A stretch of 64,000 nucleotides of DNA from Trichosphaerium sp. ATCC 40318. Lineage: Eukaryota; Discosea; Flabellinia; Trichosidae. Below, one piece after another: positions 1-11,512 of this stretch (within the stretch, counting starts at the first letter, position 1; every line of letters starts with the position of its first letter). The notes under the pieces were generated by a model. That model was not told where the DNA came from. It searched no databases and was given only the letters and a program-made list of their open reading frames with translations. The translations under genes and the position numbers were made by a program. The stretch covers positions 1-64,000 of the forward strand of contig JALMLS010000316.1 of the NCBI GenBank assembly GCA_038496445.1. Direction: 5' to 3'.

Positions 1-246
1 CAACAGAGAAAACGAAAACGGTGGAATACGCTGAAAAGCTATGCCAACGTTATTTTGGTATTGGACCATCTAATACTGTCCCATCTTAAACGTAACAGCG
101 GAACTACGCGTTGTAATCAATGAAAAGTATCACGCACAAAACTGGGATGCGGAGTCGTTCGATAGGGTTCGCATTGACATTGACAAGATACTGAAAACCA
201 GTTATTCAAGTTTGCAACGTACCTTGAGAAGTTGGAGATAAACTAG
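1..246 (+). pseudogene. 3' end of an RGS-domain gene, frameshifted copy
   Basis: This is the C-terminal part of the RGS gene found intact at 14334-15190 on the other strand. It starts inside the Thr/Lys-rich linker and ends at TAG 244-246 after LEKLEIN. Relative to the right copy it lacks one base near 81 (gtcccatc against gtcctcatc) and one A near 200 (aaccagtt against aaccaagtt). Both deletions disrupt the frame. They could be real decay or uncorrected read errors at a contig end. The upstream part of the gene lies outside the window. Confidence 0.8.
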
Positions 247-610
247 TGTTTCAACTAAAAAAACCAACAGCAGGAGTTACACCCTTACCCTTCACTTATC
301 TCTTTACAACACACAAACCATGGGAAGGAGGTATACAACACCATAATCCAGTTTACTCTTTTGTTTGATCTATTGTACCGTAGAATAAAAATATCCAAAA
401 TTTTTTTAAATTAGATTCATGAAAAGAAATCCAGCCGGATTAAAAAACAATACTTGGTGCAAGTACAACTCACTAAGTACCTTGTTTATACAGTAAAAAC
501 AGTCTTGTGAGGTATCGCTTTGTGAGGAGTTTTTATTGACTTTAGGCAGTCAAATCAACTTTCAAAATTAGCATAAAAGTCCACATAACCTCCTGTAAGC
601 AACAACAAAA

Positions 611-2298
611 ATGGGAATGTGTGCAGGCAAGACTGCGGAGCCTAATTTAGCGCAAACACCAGAGAAGAAACTTATGCGCATTCTAATGCTTGGTAAGAGC
701 CTTGAGTAACTAATATGAGTATAACGGGGTTATTGCTAACGTTGTGGTAGGTATTGGTGGAAGTGGTAAATCAACTGTAACTCAACAGCTCAGAATTCTT
801 CATAACCCAAAGAGTAAAGACCGTGCGTTCACAGCAGAAGAAATATCAAACTATGCTGAAGTAATCGTTAAGAACCTCTACCAAGGTATTACAGCATCTG
901 ACGTAGTCCCACTTTTGTTATACTAACGCAATTACTAGCTTTTGAAGTATTACTTCGCGACTTTGAAGGAGAAGACGAAGGCGAAGCGCACGACTTCTTC
1001 AGAAACTACAGGTACGCAAGTTACCTAGCGGTGGGGCGTCTGTGTGGCGGTTTGAAAGCTAAATGCTGTATTTTAGAGAACAAAAAAGCGAAAAAGATCA
1101 CAAAGAGCAAATGGACGCGGCCAAAGAAATTCTAGAAGATGAAGCATTCAAAAACCTATGTCTCACACCGGGCATTTATCCCGAGATTCCAACCCTTAAC
1201 CACTACATTGCGCAATTCGAAACTGTTCTAGACACCAACTATGTGCCTACAGATGAAGATATTGTAAAGTGCAAACAACGAACGGTTGGTATTTCAAGGT
1301 AAATACAACAATCGACTGTTTTCGTTTGTTTTTTTGTTCGCCGTAACCACAAAGTTTTTCGAAAATCACAAAATAGGACAACCTTTAGTTCTTTGTTTCG
1401 GCTTCTCGCTAATGCGTTTGCCTTTTAGGAGTCGATTTAAACGAGATAAACTTGTATGGGAAGTCATTGACGCCGGTGGTCAGCCTGTAGAGCGTAAAAA
1501 GTGGTATGTATCCGGAAATATTTTTTTAAAGGCGCCAGATGATTCCTTGTTTGGTTGGCGTAACATAACGTTGTTTTTTTTGCGTTTTTGGAGTACAAAA
1601 CTTATTGCTATCTAAATTTGGAATGTGGTCTTCTGAAGCTTTAGAGATGTTGTTGATGTCAACACTTTTCGTATTCTCTGTGTTCTCCTAACTCTATTTT
1701 TCAAGGGATCGTATTTTGGAGGAAGAAATTCGGGCTGTTATCTACGTAGTAGCTGTCAACGAGTTCGATGTACCGGATAAATGGCTAGGTACGACTATTA
1801 TCTATTATTCAGTGCGTGTATGTACTGACAATTGCGTTAGGAAGCGCAGAGGACGAACAAAAGAAAATGCGTGTTGAAACTGCACTTGAGACCTGGAAAA
1901 AGGTTATCACAGACAATGGTGACCACTTAGAGTACGTGGGGGAGAGAATCGCTTGCTTTGATGGAGAATCTTATTTTTTCTTTCTTTGTAGCAACGTCAT
2001 CTTGTTCATCAACAAAATCGATATTCTAAAGGAAAAATTGAGCAAGACTGAAGGCCGTAAGGCTTTCAAGGCTCAGTTTAGTGACTTTGAAGGTGATATG
2101 AAGGATAAGGAACAAACTGAAGCTATTGAGTATCTAAAACAAAAGTTTTTGTCATGTGTCGATGATGAGAAGGTCAGGGAGGATATTACTGTTCATCCTA
2201 CCGTTGCAGTAAATGCAGAAAATATTAAAATCATCACTGATACAGTGTTTGATAGGCTATTTGCCAACCGTATGCGCAATTCTGGCGTAACAATCTAA
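611..2298 (+). CDS. Heterotrimeric G-protein alpha subunit, divergent (left copy)
   Basis: Splicing eight exons (611-692, 751-885, 939-1011, 1077-1298, 1429-1503, 1706-1788, 1841-1931, 1992-2298) gives 355 aa, the usual G-alpha length. It binds GTP and relays receptor signals at the membrane. The N-terminus MGMCAG fits myristoylation at Gly2, with a Cys nearby for palmitoylation. The P-loop is LGIGGSGKST, switch II is DAGGQPVERKKW (the catalytic Gln is kept) and the base-recognition motif is NKID. Unusual points: the Glu of the common GAGESGKS loop is Gly, the switch I Arg appears to be Lys (KCKQRTVGI), and the TCAT loop reads TVAV. Family membership is secure from the ordered motifs; the coupling partner is unknown. 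An RGS gene ends 365 bases upstream on the same strand. Confidence 0.9.
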
Positions 2299-3070
2299 GC
2301 GCTAGAACTCAATCTCCTTTTTTGGCGTTTTTCTTTGCAAACTTTTTGGTAGCTTGACATAATTGTCAAGCTGATATTAAGAAGGAAGAGAGCACGGCTA
2401 AAGAAAAACATAACCAATTCAATGGCGTTTAGTATTTTAATGTACTAAAATACACAACTTATTTATAAAAATACCAATCATTGTCTATGTTATAGTTAGG
2501 TGTCACGACATGTATGTTCTACTTGAAATTGTTACTTTGCAACTAGTGATAGCCACGCTCATCACTAATGCGTTAAATCGGAAAATGCGACTTCATAATG
2601 TCAGTTCTTGTAGTGACCATTTTAAGGACTTGATCATTTTTTCCTTTTTTGGCTAACCTTATTATTGTAGCAAGAAGTAGCGGTCACATGTGAATATTAT
2701 AAACGCATTCTAGATTTATGGTAGGGGTACGGAAAGAAAGATTAAGACGCGATAAAACACTCCTGAGCCTTTAATAATGATACAAAACAATTGATAATTA
2801 TCTCTAGTGGTAGCGCTGAAGCGATGTGTATCTAGTTGTATTAGTTCGTGTTGTTTCGCTTCGTTAAGGTTAGCCAGTACCCTTTATTATTAATATGATC
2901 CTCTCAAACCAGGTTTGGCGGTTTTAATAAAGTGTGCACCATCAAGCCACGTGATATTCGACCCATATTTCTTTACAATCTACATCTTATCATACATTCA
3001 TATTTTTTTTTTTTTATCGTTTTACTATTACATTTCGTTCGGACATGCAACTGAGTACATCAGCCTTTGA
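2299..3070. other. Intergenic, no gene seen (left arm)
   Basis: About 770 bases between convergent genes: the G-alpha gene ends at 2298 and the basic-protein copy ends at about 3070 on the minus strand. It holds an AT-rich stretch with a run of T near 3004-3015 and a short inverted repeat near 2353-2373 (agcttgaca/tgtcaagct). I see no convincing coding exon. The same sequence is mirrored at 11513-12283. Confidence 0.6.
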
Positions 3071-3634
3071 CTAAACGTTAGTCAGCCAAATCACTGTAGT
3101 TCCTTCTTGGCTCTCCACGTGCCCTATACTTGCGCCAGACATATTTATCAAGTCGCTAGTGAGACTTGGCATACTCCTACTTCTTCGTTTTCTAAAGTCT
3201 TCTCTCATCACTGCCTCGTTATGCAGTAACTGCCTCCTCACAGAGAAATCTGTTCGACTTCTCGTATGTCCCTCATGAGGCTCTGCGATGCGAACACGTG
3301 GTTGTGCTCTCGCCCTTACCTGAAGGGCGCCTATGTCTTGTGGCAAAGAGCGTTGACGCCAAGGATAGGTGAAGGCCGTGATGCTGGTTTCTTAGGCGAA
3401 GTAGGTTGCGGTCGCTTTGGCGGACGTCTAGGAGAACTTTTTCTTTTGTTTCTCTGTGCCTTTGACGCATGGTTTGGACCTGAAGATTTTCTCTTTTTCA
3501 ATTTCTTCAAGCCAGCTTTGTCCACAGTTATCCACCTGTGTACTCATGTTAACACTAATATGTGAATTGAATAAATACCTTGATCTTATCTCCTCACGCT
3601 GCTTCATAACGACATCTTTCCATTCTCTGTTCAT
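3070..3634 (-). pseudogene. Broken copy of a small basic protein gene
   Basis: This mirrors the intact gene at 10948-11512. One C is missing in the run at about 3358 (gacgccaagg against gacgcccaagg on the right), which splits the reading frame in the middle of the Lys/Arg/Pro-rich part. The start (MNREWKDVV) and the C-terminal half are otherwise preserved. Whether the break is biological or a homopolymer sequencing error cannot be told from the window. Confidence 0.75.
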
Positions 3635-3699
3635 GATTGCACCTAACCAAAACGTGGGGACTACATCAACAAAGTAGAGTTTTTATTTTACCCGTATTA

Positions 3700-4643
3700 T
3701 TAGAAAAGGATGGCCTTGGTTCGCTCAGTATCAATCTCGTTGATGATATAGCAGAGCTGTAGGATGTGAATTGATACTTTAGCATCGTGGCCCTTAACGT
3801 TGATTTTTCCCAAAGAAAGAATTTGCTGGAAACTGTTCATAATACCGTGGATACCTAAACAAACAAAGTTAATAACCCCTCCAAAAAAAAAAACCTCAAA
3901 AAACCACCCGACATACCATTTCCCTACCGTCAAGTTGACAATAAAGATAGTGTGTATGATCCAGGCTTGCTTCGGACTATTTGTGATTTTCTACATGAAA
4001 AAAAAAGTGAATCGTCATGTTGCGAACAAAAACCGAAAGATATTCACGTGAATGAAAAAAACGTGAAAACAAACAAGTTATAACTTCTATGTACCTCGAG
4101 GAATGTATTCTTTACATCTCCGGGGAAAAGTGGGTACGCAAAAGCATTTTCTCCAACTACTGGGAACTTCCTCTTTATGTCGTATTCCCATTTCCCTTCC
4201 TTCAACAGCGTAGTATACCTATTTATAAATTTTAGGTAACAAAGTTTTATTGCCGTTATTTGGATGTACCAATCTGCCAGCTGATTGCATGTCAAAATTT
4301 TGCGTTCTCCACAATTAAAAAATAAAACACTTTGTGCTGTCTTTTGGCGCTTGACACCTTCACAAACAAGTAAATATAAGAGATCACAACAAAATCAAAA
4401 CAAAAAAAAAATATGTTATTGTTCACCATCAAGTTACATGACGTACCATATGTGTGCGCCATGAAATCCTAGTGCAGATGCGTAATTGAGATACGCATTT
4501 ACTACCAGTCTTTTTACGGATCCTTTGAATACGCCAGCATTGTAAAAGCTAAATGAAATATAAGCCCGAAAAATTTCATGCAGATTTAAAGATAACACGT
4601 AGGGTTGAGTCGAGATATGCAATGTACACCCTACCATCATTTC
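3700..4643 (-). pseudogene. 3' fragment of the KAT11 acetyltransferase gene
   Basis: This mirrors 9938-10882. It carries the last exons of the acetyltransferase, from the end of the exon coding GRVYIAYLDST to the stop. The 5' half (start codon, N-terminal region and first half of the catalytic domain) is absent because the repeat ends at 4643. The next bases belong to a CobW-family gene on the opposite strand. As it stands the fragment cannot encode an active enzyme. Confidence 0.8.
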
Positions 4644-6290
4644 TTACCGTGGGGCTGTACCTTTGACAGACGAACTTCATGGAGAAGATAGAAAGGCTAT
4701 ATGCACCGCCGAAATAAAAAGACCACTTCAGGCTGCATTTGCTGCTCTGGCGTGTACGTCTTTTCTCGTTTTTTTTTTTGTTTTGCTACACTTTTTTTGA
4801 CACATTGCGGCTTACCTGTCATGTGTAGAGACGATTTTTTAAACCTCATGTACCAGTTGATAAAGAGCAAAAGTAAATTCGAATACGTTCTCGTTGAAAC
4901 AACAGGCATGGCAGATCCCTCGTTTGTGAAGCTTTTTTACACCAATGCACGTGCCCCAATAACAAAAAACTAAACGAGACAATCAAATTGCTCACGGCCG
5001 CTGTAGAAACTAATTAGAGAAAACTTTTACCTCGATGGCATTGTGTGCGTGGTGGACGCGCTCAACGGTCTGAAACGCCTGAAAGAGAAAAAGGTTAAAA
5101 TAAAAAAAAAACCTGCAAAAAATAACCGCACTAATATTGCTCTAACGCTTACTCAATAGATTAGTTACAGCACAGATGTGACTGTTATCAACGAGGCAGT
5201 GGAACAAGTTATTTTCGCTGACAGAATTATAATTAATAAGGTTCATCATTTATTTTTGTTTTCGTTTACCATTGCTTACACCAACCAATACAGATGGATT
5301 TAGCCAAAAAATCAGGTGTTAAAAAATTGAAGGCAGCTATCAAATCACTCAATGCTATGGCACCTATCTACGAAGCTGAGCGCGCCAAAGTTAACTTGGA
5401 AAACCTTATAGAAATTAAAGCTTTCAGGGTTGATGCTGCCACACAAAGGGACACCTCATTTTTAGATATTCGGTGCGTCTCCATCAGTAAAAATTGTTGG
5501 CTTTTGCATATTTATTAACTTGTACAATACATAGGCCCAACAGGAAACACGATGGCGAAGTTTCTAGCACAACGTTTGGCGTTGATGGTAACACCTTTCC
5601 TTCTCTTATCTTATTATGTTGATTAAAACCTAGGCAATTTGGAACAAATAGCGTTCCGCATGTGGCTGAAAACAATGTTGGCAAGCTTAAAAAATCTCGA
5701 TGCACTACCTCTAAGGATAAAGGGCATTGTGCACTTTGCAGACGAAAGGTGCAATTAGCTTCAAGTCACCCTTCAAAAAAACCACGCAGTGTACTTACAA
5801 GCACATCTTTAAGGTTTGTTTTACAAGGAGTTGAGGATGCATTTACGCTTGAAAATACACGTGTCAAAGAAACAGGCACTAAAAAGAACACAATTGTGTT
5901 CATAGCTAAAGCGCTTCCAACAAATTACATAAAAAAGAGCTTCAGTATGTTACACAAGGGCAAGCAGCTGTATATACAAGGTACGTGACATCAATTCTTA
6001 CTCAGCTAATTTCTTGCAAAGGCCCCTCTTTCTGGACGGGAATGAGTACGTACCTTTTTTTTATTGTTGTTGTAGCGCATTACTTACTTTTAACTCTTTG
6101 CAAATGTTCATTAACAACTTTTTTTTTTCAAGTGCCTGTGTTCGGTATTTTAGCGATTATCTTCTGGGTGGCGTTCCCTTGGGCAGATTACGCGCCAAGT
6201 TGGGTGCTAGAGAACAACACCGCCATTGTCTTTACTTTTGCCATTGCATTTTATACCGTTCGTACATACCTGTCCAGACGGAATAAATAG
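4644..6290 (+). CDS. CobW/ZNG1-family metal GTPase, 5'-truncated, with a membrane tail
   Basis: This family of GTPases delivers zinc or cobalt to target metalloproteins. Exons encode, in order, the metal-binding GCICC motif (about 4730), RDDFLNLMYQLIKSKSKFEY then VLVETTGMADP (Walker B region, 4830-4950), YLDGIVCVVDALNG (5030), FADRIIINK with MDLAKKSGVKKLKAAIKSLN (5210-5355), and a C-terminal domain with FVLQGVEDAFTLE and TIVFIAKALP. The N-terminal P-loop exon (GxxGxGKTT) is not found downstream of the repeat junction at 4643, so the gene looks decapitated there. Unlike typical family members the last exons add about 60 residues with two hydrophobic segments (VFGILAIIFWVAF and TAIVFTFAIAFYTV) before the stop at 6290. 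The splicing into this tail is in frame (exons near 6042-6070 and from 6134). Confidence 0.82.
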
Positions 6291-6426
6291 CCTGCACCCG
6301 CATTTTGTAGATTGTTGAGTTTTGGGGCGTTGTCGACGCCTCAAGAAGTAAACCCAAAGCGAAGTAGCACAAATATTTTTTTTTATTTGCTTCCTTAGCG
6401 ACAAAAAGCACCAATTTTCAGTTCAT

Positions 6427-7004
6427 TCAAGCTTTTTTGAGGTCGTTCAATGAGTCTTCAAGTTTTTTTGAGTTGGCGCCTAATAACAAAAAGTCAGTAG
6501 AGGTGAATACTAAATTTACCCCATGTATTAACAGTGTGTTAACGTACCGCTGAAAGTGGATACTTGTTCGCCATTCTAAACGAAGTATAAGACTTTTTAG
6601 ATTGTTGAAACGCAGCACGTACGTTCAAGAATACGAAGGTAGGTACTCCACGGACTTTTTTGACAGCCTCGAGCTTTCCTAACTCATCAATATCGACGTG
6701 CAAGAATTTAACGTCAGGGTTCTTTGTGGCGAGCTCTTCGTATACAGGGGCGATCTTTTTGCAAGGTCCGCACCTTGTGGTGAAGGTTTAGTGACTCGGC
6801 ACGTTGAAGGTGAAAAAAAAAAAAAAAGAGCTAGCTATTTGCCATCAATCTACGTACCATGTAGCAGAATAATCGATAATGACCTACAGCAAAAAAAATA
6901 AGCCAAACACCTTTTTGTTAGGTAGTATGAGCTACGGAACGTACTTTGCCGCTGGCAGCGAGTGTTGCGTATTCTTCCTCTGTTTTTACGTGTACGACGG
7001 CCAT
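6427..7004 (-). CDS. Thioredoxin
   Basis: A small disulfide reductase of the cytosol. Five exons (6945-7004, 6858-6883, 6623-6773, 6548-6575, 6427-6479) splice to exactly 105 aa, the normal thioredoxin length. The active site WCGPC is created across an intron: exon 2 ends ATG-TG and exon 3 starts G-TGC-GGA. The fold-typical VKFLHVDIDE, RGVPTFVFL (cis-proline) and NGEQVSTFSGAN segments follow. No targeting peptide is visible. All donors are GTACGT. The gene lies in the unique spacer of the inverted repeat, tail to tail with the CobW-family gene. Confidence 0.95.
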
Positions 7005-7161
7005 TTGTTGTTTTGTTTGTGTGAAAGTTCTTGAAAAATAACGGAGCACTGACTTAAACATACTGTCGTTTGGCGTCGTTATCAACGTACATGGTGAGAA
7101 ACAACTGATATGGTTTATTTTGGTGTAACTACGGAATCATGTCTTCCACGAGATTGTCCGC

Positions 7162-8263
7162 CTAATAATCTGCGTGGTGGCGCCCGTGGCCATAGTTTAT
7201 ATTGTGTATGTACGCATCCGCCCAGTCTTCGTCAGTTTCGTCATCGCTGTCACTTTCCTCGGTTCTGCATTGGCGTAAGCAATAGAGCAAGTACCTATTC
7301 TTTTGGCGTACTTATAAAATTTTGTTGGTTGCAACATGTGATCGTTGTATTCAAAGTTTGAAAGGTTGTCCAGTCCTAAACCAGCAGTAATGAGTCTCAG
7401 CTACATGGTAGTACTCTTACCTCTTAGCACACAAACAACGCCATCGTACGTGATTTGCTTACAACCCTATGTTGGTATATTTAGCCAAAATAAGATTTTC
7501 TTTTTAGTTTTAATTACGAACTTTGACGTTAAGATCACGCAAGTTTGACAGCGCTACAAGTTGACGTTAGGTGGCTAGAGTGGTGATGTATGTGTCAAAG
7601 ACGCAAAAGGGTACCAGTTAGTTCCATGAGACAATCGTTAGATATAGTAGACGCTAGCGGGTAAACGTTAGAAAAAATTTCGAGTTGGAAACTGACACGT
7701 TCTTACCAGAAAGATTCAGCGTTAACAAGTTTGGTAAATCTTCGATCTTTGTTAAGCAGGTTTGTTCAACAGTAAAATAACGTACTTGTTAACTGTGTGT
7801 AACCTACACTTGTAACGCCTGTACATTTACTGAGGTTCAGCGCTCGTAGTGAGGTACCTACCCTACTAACCAGCATTTCAATACAAGCATCATTTATTTT
7901 TTGGCATTGTTTAAAGTGTAATTGCGCAATCGGTTCTAGGCGCCCAAAGTTAGCGCAACGAGAGGAAATTAGGCAAAACAACCACAAGAAAACCAAAATA
8001 TTGTACCATCATTTCTAATGAGCAATGAAAGCCAACTATGGTCAATTTTATGCGTATGGCACAAGTATGCCAGTATTTTGTGACGCAACACATCAGGTAA
8101 AACTGAATAATATTAATTTGATTATATTAGCATTCGTACTGGCAATTTGGGTACTGCTTGCTGTTGTTTGAGAGGAGAACGAATTTTTAGCTACTGCTGA
8201 TACACAAAGTGACTCTAGCGTTTGAACCAACTTGGTCATAGGTTTTGACGGCGTATCAGCCAT
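7162..8263 (-). CDS. F-box / leucine-rich-repeat protein (FBXL or AMN1-like)
   Basis: This is probably a substrate adaptor of an SCF ubiquitin ligase. The N-terminus (MADTPSKPMTKLVQ, start at 8263) is followed by an F-box-like exon reading LPDVLRHKILAYL at about 8050-8100. Cysteine-type LRRs then follow (QLHFKQCQKINDACIEML, LRALNLSKCTGVTSVG, LPNLLTLNLSG, ALSNLRDLNV). The final exon is acidic (ESDSDDETDEDWADAY) and ends at TAG 7162-7164. The phase between the last two exons is not fully resolved. The family assignment rests on the F-box followed by LRRs; the substrate is unknown. Confidence 0.75.
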
Positions 8264-8715
8264 GCTAACAGCAAATTAAGCAAATCAATGAAACGAATCT
8301 AAGCCCGAGTCCTATTCTAATCGCAGTGATCCGTCAAAGAGGGTTGAACCATACCCAAGCTCTGTGTACTATTTTAAGGAATACTCAACCAAACAAGTTT
8401 ATTCGCACGTGTTCCAAATAGAATATAGGAATCCGTGGTCTGCACTGACGGACAAGAAAGCGGAATGACAAACACAAGGTCATAAAATGCGCTGGCAGTT
8501 TTTGTTTCAAAGCCCGAAATTTCGGAAAAGCAAGCGCATTGGTACAGGTAGTACTGCTTGCTGGCAACCTTTTTCCTTTCAAGCTGTAACGGAACTACTG
8601 CTAAAAAACAAAACAGCACGGGGGCTTGCTGTCGCTAATCCCGTTGAGTACACAACGAATACAACTTAACAAATCGGTTTCATAAACTAAGATCGCTCTG
8701 TGTGAACACAACCAA
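8264..8715. other. Intergenic between divergent genes, with one unassigned minus-strand ORF
   Basis: This lies between the F-box gene start (8263, minus) and the acetyltransferase start (8716, plus), so it should hold both promoters. A minus-strand open frame at 8374-8619 contains a protein-like run (LERKKVASKQYYLYQCACF and FGTRANKLVWLSIP), but it has no ATG and no clear upstream exon. I could not decide whether it is a small gene. Confidence 0.4.
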
Positions 8716-10882
8716 ATGGATGATCGCCCTTATGAGCGGTTGAAATCATCTCCGCAGAGCAAGAATAAGCCTAAGTCTGGTGGTGTCTTTTGGAACACCA
8801 TTGCCAGCGAAGCTGGTTACACGCTACAAAGTACGTCGAATTCATATATTTTACTATCACGAAGTTTCCTACGCGTATTATACCTGGTTTAATGCCAAAT
8901 CTCCAACGAATGGATATTTTTAGAAAAAAATCACGTCATCACGTGACATTTATTGGTTCCTACCTAATACTACAAGGTTTGGAATTCACCTACCTTTTTT
9001 TCAAAAGGGAACTTCTTGATTTTCATGTGTTTTATTAAAAACTTTCCGCACAGGATACAAAGGAGGGAACCTACGCTTGGTGGGCAGACTGTGGGACGCG
9101 CAAGTGCACAAATACCGAGTAATAGATGAAGCAGCCAAAGGTGCAGAGATTGCAGGCGCTAACGATTTTTATGCGTGTCAGAGTTCCTTCAACTCTCTGG
9201 TACGGTTCAAGTTGGTTATTTTTTTTCTTCTTTACAAAAATGAACGTGTCACCTTTTTATACTGATATTGCCAAACGTAGGTTGCCCAGCGACGCAAGCT
9301 TTTGCGCCCAAAAATACCAAAGCGTCTATTGAAAAAAGCTACAGGGTTCTGGAACACTCGTGATCCACATTTTTCGCTCCCTAATGCTCCATCAAACATA
9401 CACTTTAAGAAAAAAGTTGCATCCGTACGCTAGTTGAAAGTAGAAATAAAACGTGTACCAATACTCGTTTTTCTGACTGCATTTTAATTATAGAAGAAGA
9501 AAGGCAAGAAAGGTGGGCGTATGGTAGAAGCTGATTACATAAGACGAGGCTCTGGAACTACAAAAACATCATTAGCTGATTACATAGGTGATAACACATG
9601 CGTCAACATATTCGGTACTTACTATCACGTGAAATAGAGTATGCAATCCGTGAGAAAATGGGAGGTCAGTTAAATGGCTTATCAGTTCATGTACTAGCAC
9701 AATACTATGATACAATGTCATCTATGGGTGAAGGCTACAAACTTCAGGCGACATACTTCAAACGAGTAATATTCGTGGCTCAAGAATTGAAACCAGGTGC
9801 ACATCATAGCATAGCGCAGCATAGCATCTTGTACTTTTTTTTGTTACTTTTTTTCAGTCTAACAATTCAAGGTAACATTTGCTTTGTATTTGCCATGTAT
9901 GTATATGAATTTGAAAAGGATTGTGGGATAAGCAGAAATGATGGTAGGGTATACATTGCATATCTCGACTCAACGCGTACGTGTTATCTTTATAATCTGC
10001 ATGAAATTTTTCGGGCTTATATTTCATTTAGCATTTTACAATGCTGGCGTATTCAAAGGATCCGTGAAAAGACTGGTAGTAAATGCGTATCTCAATTACG
10101 CATCTGCACTAGGATTTCATGGTGCACACATATGGTACGTCATGTAACTTGATGGTGAACAATAACATATTTTTTTTTTTGTTTTGATTTTGTTGTGATC
10201 TCTTATTTACTTGTTTGTGAAGGTGTCAAGCGCCAAAAGACAGCACAAAGTGTTTTATTTTTAATTGTGGAGAACGCAAAATTTTGACATGCAATCAGCT
10301 GGCAGATTGGTACATCCAAATAACGGCAATAAAACTTTGTTACCTAAATTTATAAAATAGGTATACTACGCTGTTGAAGGAAGGGAAATGGGAATACGAC
10401 ATAAAGAGGAAGTTCCCAGTAGTTGGAGAAAATGCTTTTGCGTACCCACTTTTCCCCGGAGATGTAAAGAATACATTCCTCGAGGTACATAGAAGTTATA
10501 ACTTGTTTGTTTTCACGGTTTTTTTCATTCACGTGAATATCTTTCGGTTTTTGTTCGCAACATGACGATTCACTTTTTTTTTCATGTAGAAATTCACAAA
10601 TAGTCCGAAGCAAGCCTGGATCATACACACTATCTTTATTGTCAACTTGACGGTAGGGAAATGGTATGTCGGGGTGGTTTTTTGAGGTTTTTTTTTTTGG
10701 AGGGGTTATTAACTTTGTTTGTTTAGGTATCCACGGTATTATGAACAGTTTCCAGCAAATTCTTTCTTTGGGAAAAAATCAACGTTAAGGGCCACGATGC
10801 TAAAGTATCAATTCACATCCTACAGCTCTGCTATATCATCAACGAGATTGATACTGAGCGAACCAAGGCCATCCTTTTCTAA
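8716..10882 (+). CDS. p300/CBP-type (KAT11) histone acetyltransferase, compact form
   Basis: It is predicted to transfer acetyl groups from acetyl-CoA to histone lysines. ATG at 8716 starts a Lys/Ser-rich region (MDDRPYERLKSSPQSKNKPK). The KAT11 domain is spread over several exons: SLADYIEYAIREKMGG, LNGLSVHVLAQYY, FVFAMYVYEFEKDCG, RVYIAYLDST, VKRLVVNAYLNYASALGFHG, AHIWCQAPKDSTKCFIFNC, LADWYIQ and the C-terminal FPVVGENAFAYPLFPGD. These match the order in plant HAC and animal p300 (GxxVxFxxMxVxEF, RVYxxYLDS, GHIW, EWY). No TAZ, bromodomain, PHD or ZZ region is visible before 8716, so the protein seems stripped to little more than the catalytic core. The stop is at 10880-10882. The inner repeat boundary (9938) falls inside the gene. 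Confidence 0.88.
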
Positions 10883-10947
10883 TAATACGGGTAAAATAAA
10901 AACTCTACTTTGTTGATGTAGTCCCCACGTTTTGGTTAGGTGCAATC

Positions 10948-11512
10948 ATGAACAGAGAATGGAAAGATGTCGTTATGAAGCAGCGTGAGGAGATAAGATC
11001 AAGGTATTTATTCAATTCACATATTAGTGTTAACATGAGTACACAGGTGGATAACTGTGGACAAAGCTGGCTTGAAGAAATTGAAAAAGAGAAAATCTTC
11101 AGGTCCAAACCATGCGTCAAAGGCACAGAGAAACAAAAGAAAAAGTTCTCCTAGACGTCCGCCAAAGCGACCGCAACCTACTTCGCCTAAGAAACCAGCA
11201 TCACGGCCTTCACCTATCCTTGGGCGTCAACGCTCTTTGCCACAAGACATAGGCGCCCTTCAGGTAAGGGCGAGAGCACAACCACGTGTTCGCATCGCAG
11301 AGCCTCATGAGGGACATACGAGAAGTCGAACAGATTTCTCTGTGAGGAGGCAGTTACTGCATAACGAGGCAGTGATGAGAGAAGACTTTAGAAAACGAAG
11401 AAGTAGGAGTATGCCAAGTCTCACTAGCGACTTGATAAATATGTCTGGCGCAAGTATAGGGCACGTGGAGAGCCAAGAAGGAACTACAGTGATTTGGCTG
11501 ACTAACGTTTAG
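10948..11512 (+). CDS. Small basic protein of unknown function
   Basis: Two exons (10948-11003 and 11047-11512) join in phase (AG|G) to give a protein of about 170 aa. It starts MNREWKDVVMKQREEIRSR and runs through a strongly basic Lys/Arg/Pro/Ser region (KKLKKRKSS, SPRRPPKRPQPTSPKKP). It ends with an Arg-rich helical stretch and SLTSDLINMSGASIGHVESQ. No known domain is recognised. The basic low-complexity part suggests nucleic-acid binding or nuclear localisation, but that is inference. The start lies 66 bases after the acetyltransferase stop on the same strand. Confidence 0.7.

Larger units (their letters stand above)
1..4643. repeat. Left arm of a long inverted repeat (cut by window edge)
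   Basis: This stretch is the near-identical reverse complement of 9938-14581. Paired positions sum to 14582 over most of its length. The match starts at base 1, so the arm may extend beyond the window. It ends at about 4643, where the left side continues with ttaccgtggg and the right side with gcttatccc. The arms differ by scattered substitutions and one-base indels. It contains, left to right, the 3' end of an RGS gene, a full G-alpha gene, a broken copy of a basic-protein gene and a 5'-truncated acetyltransferase copy. Confidence 0.97.
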
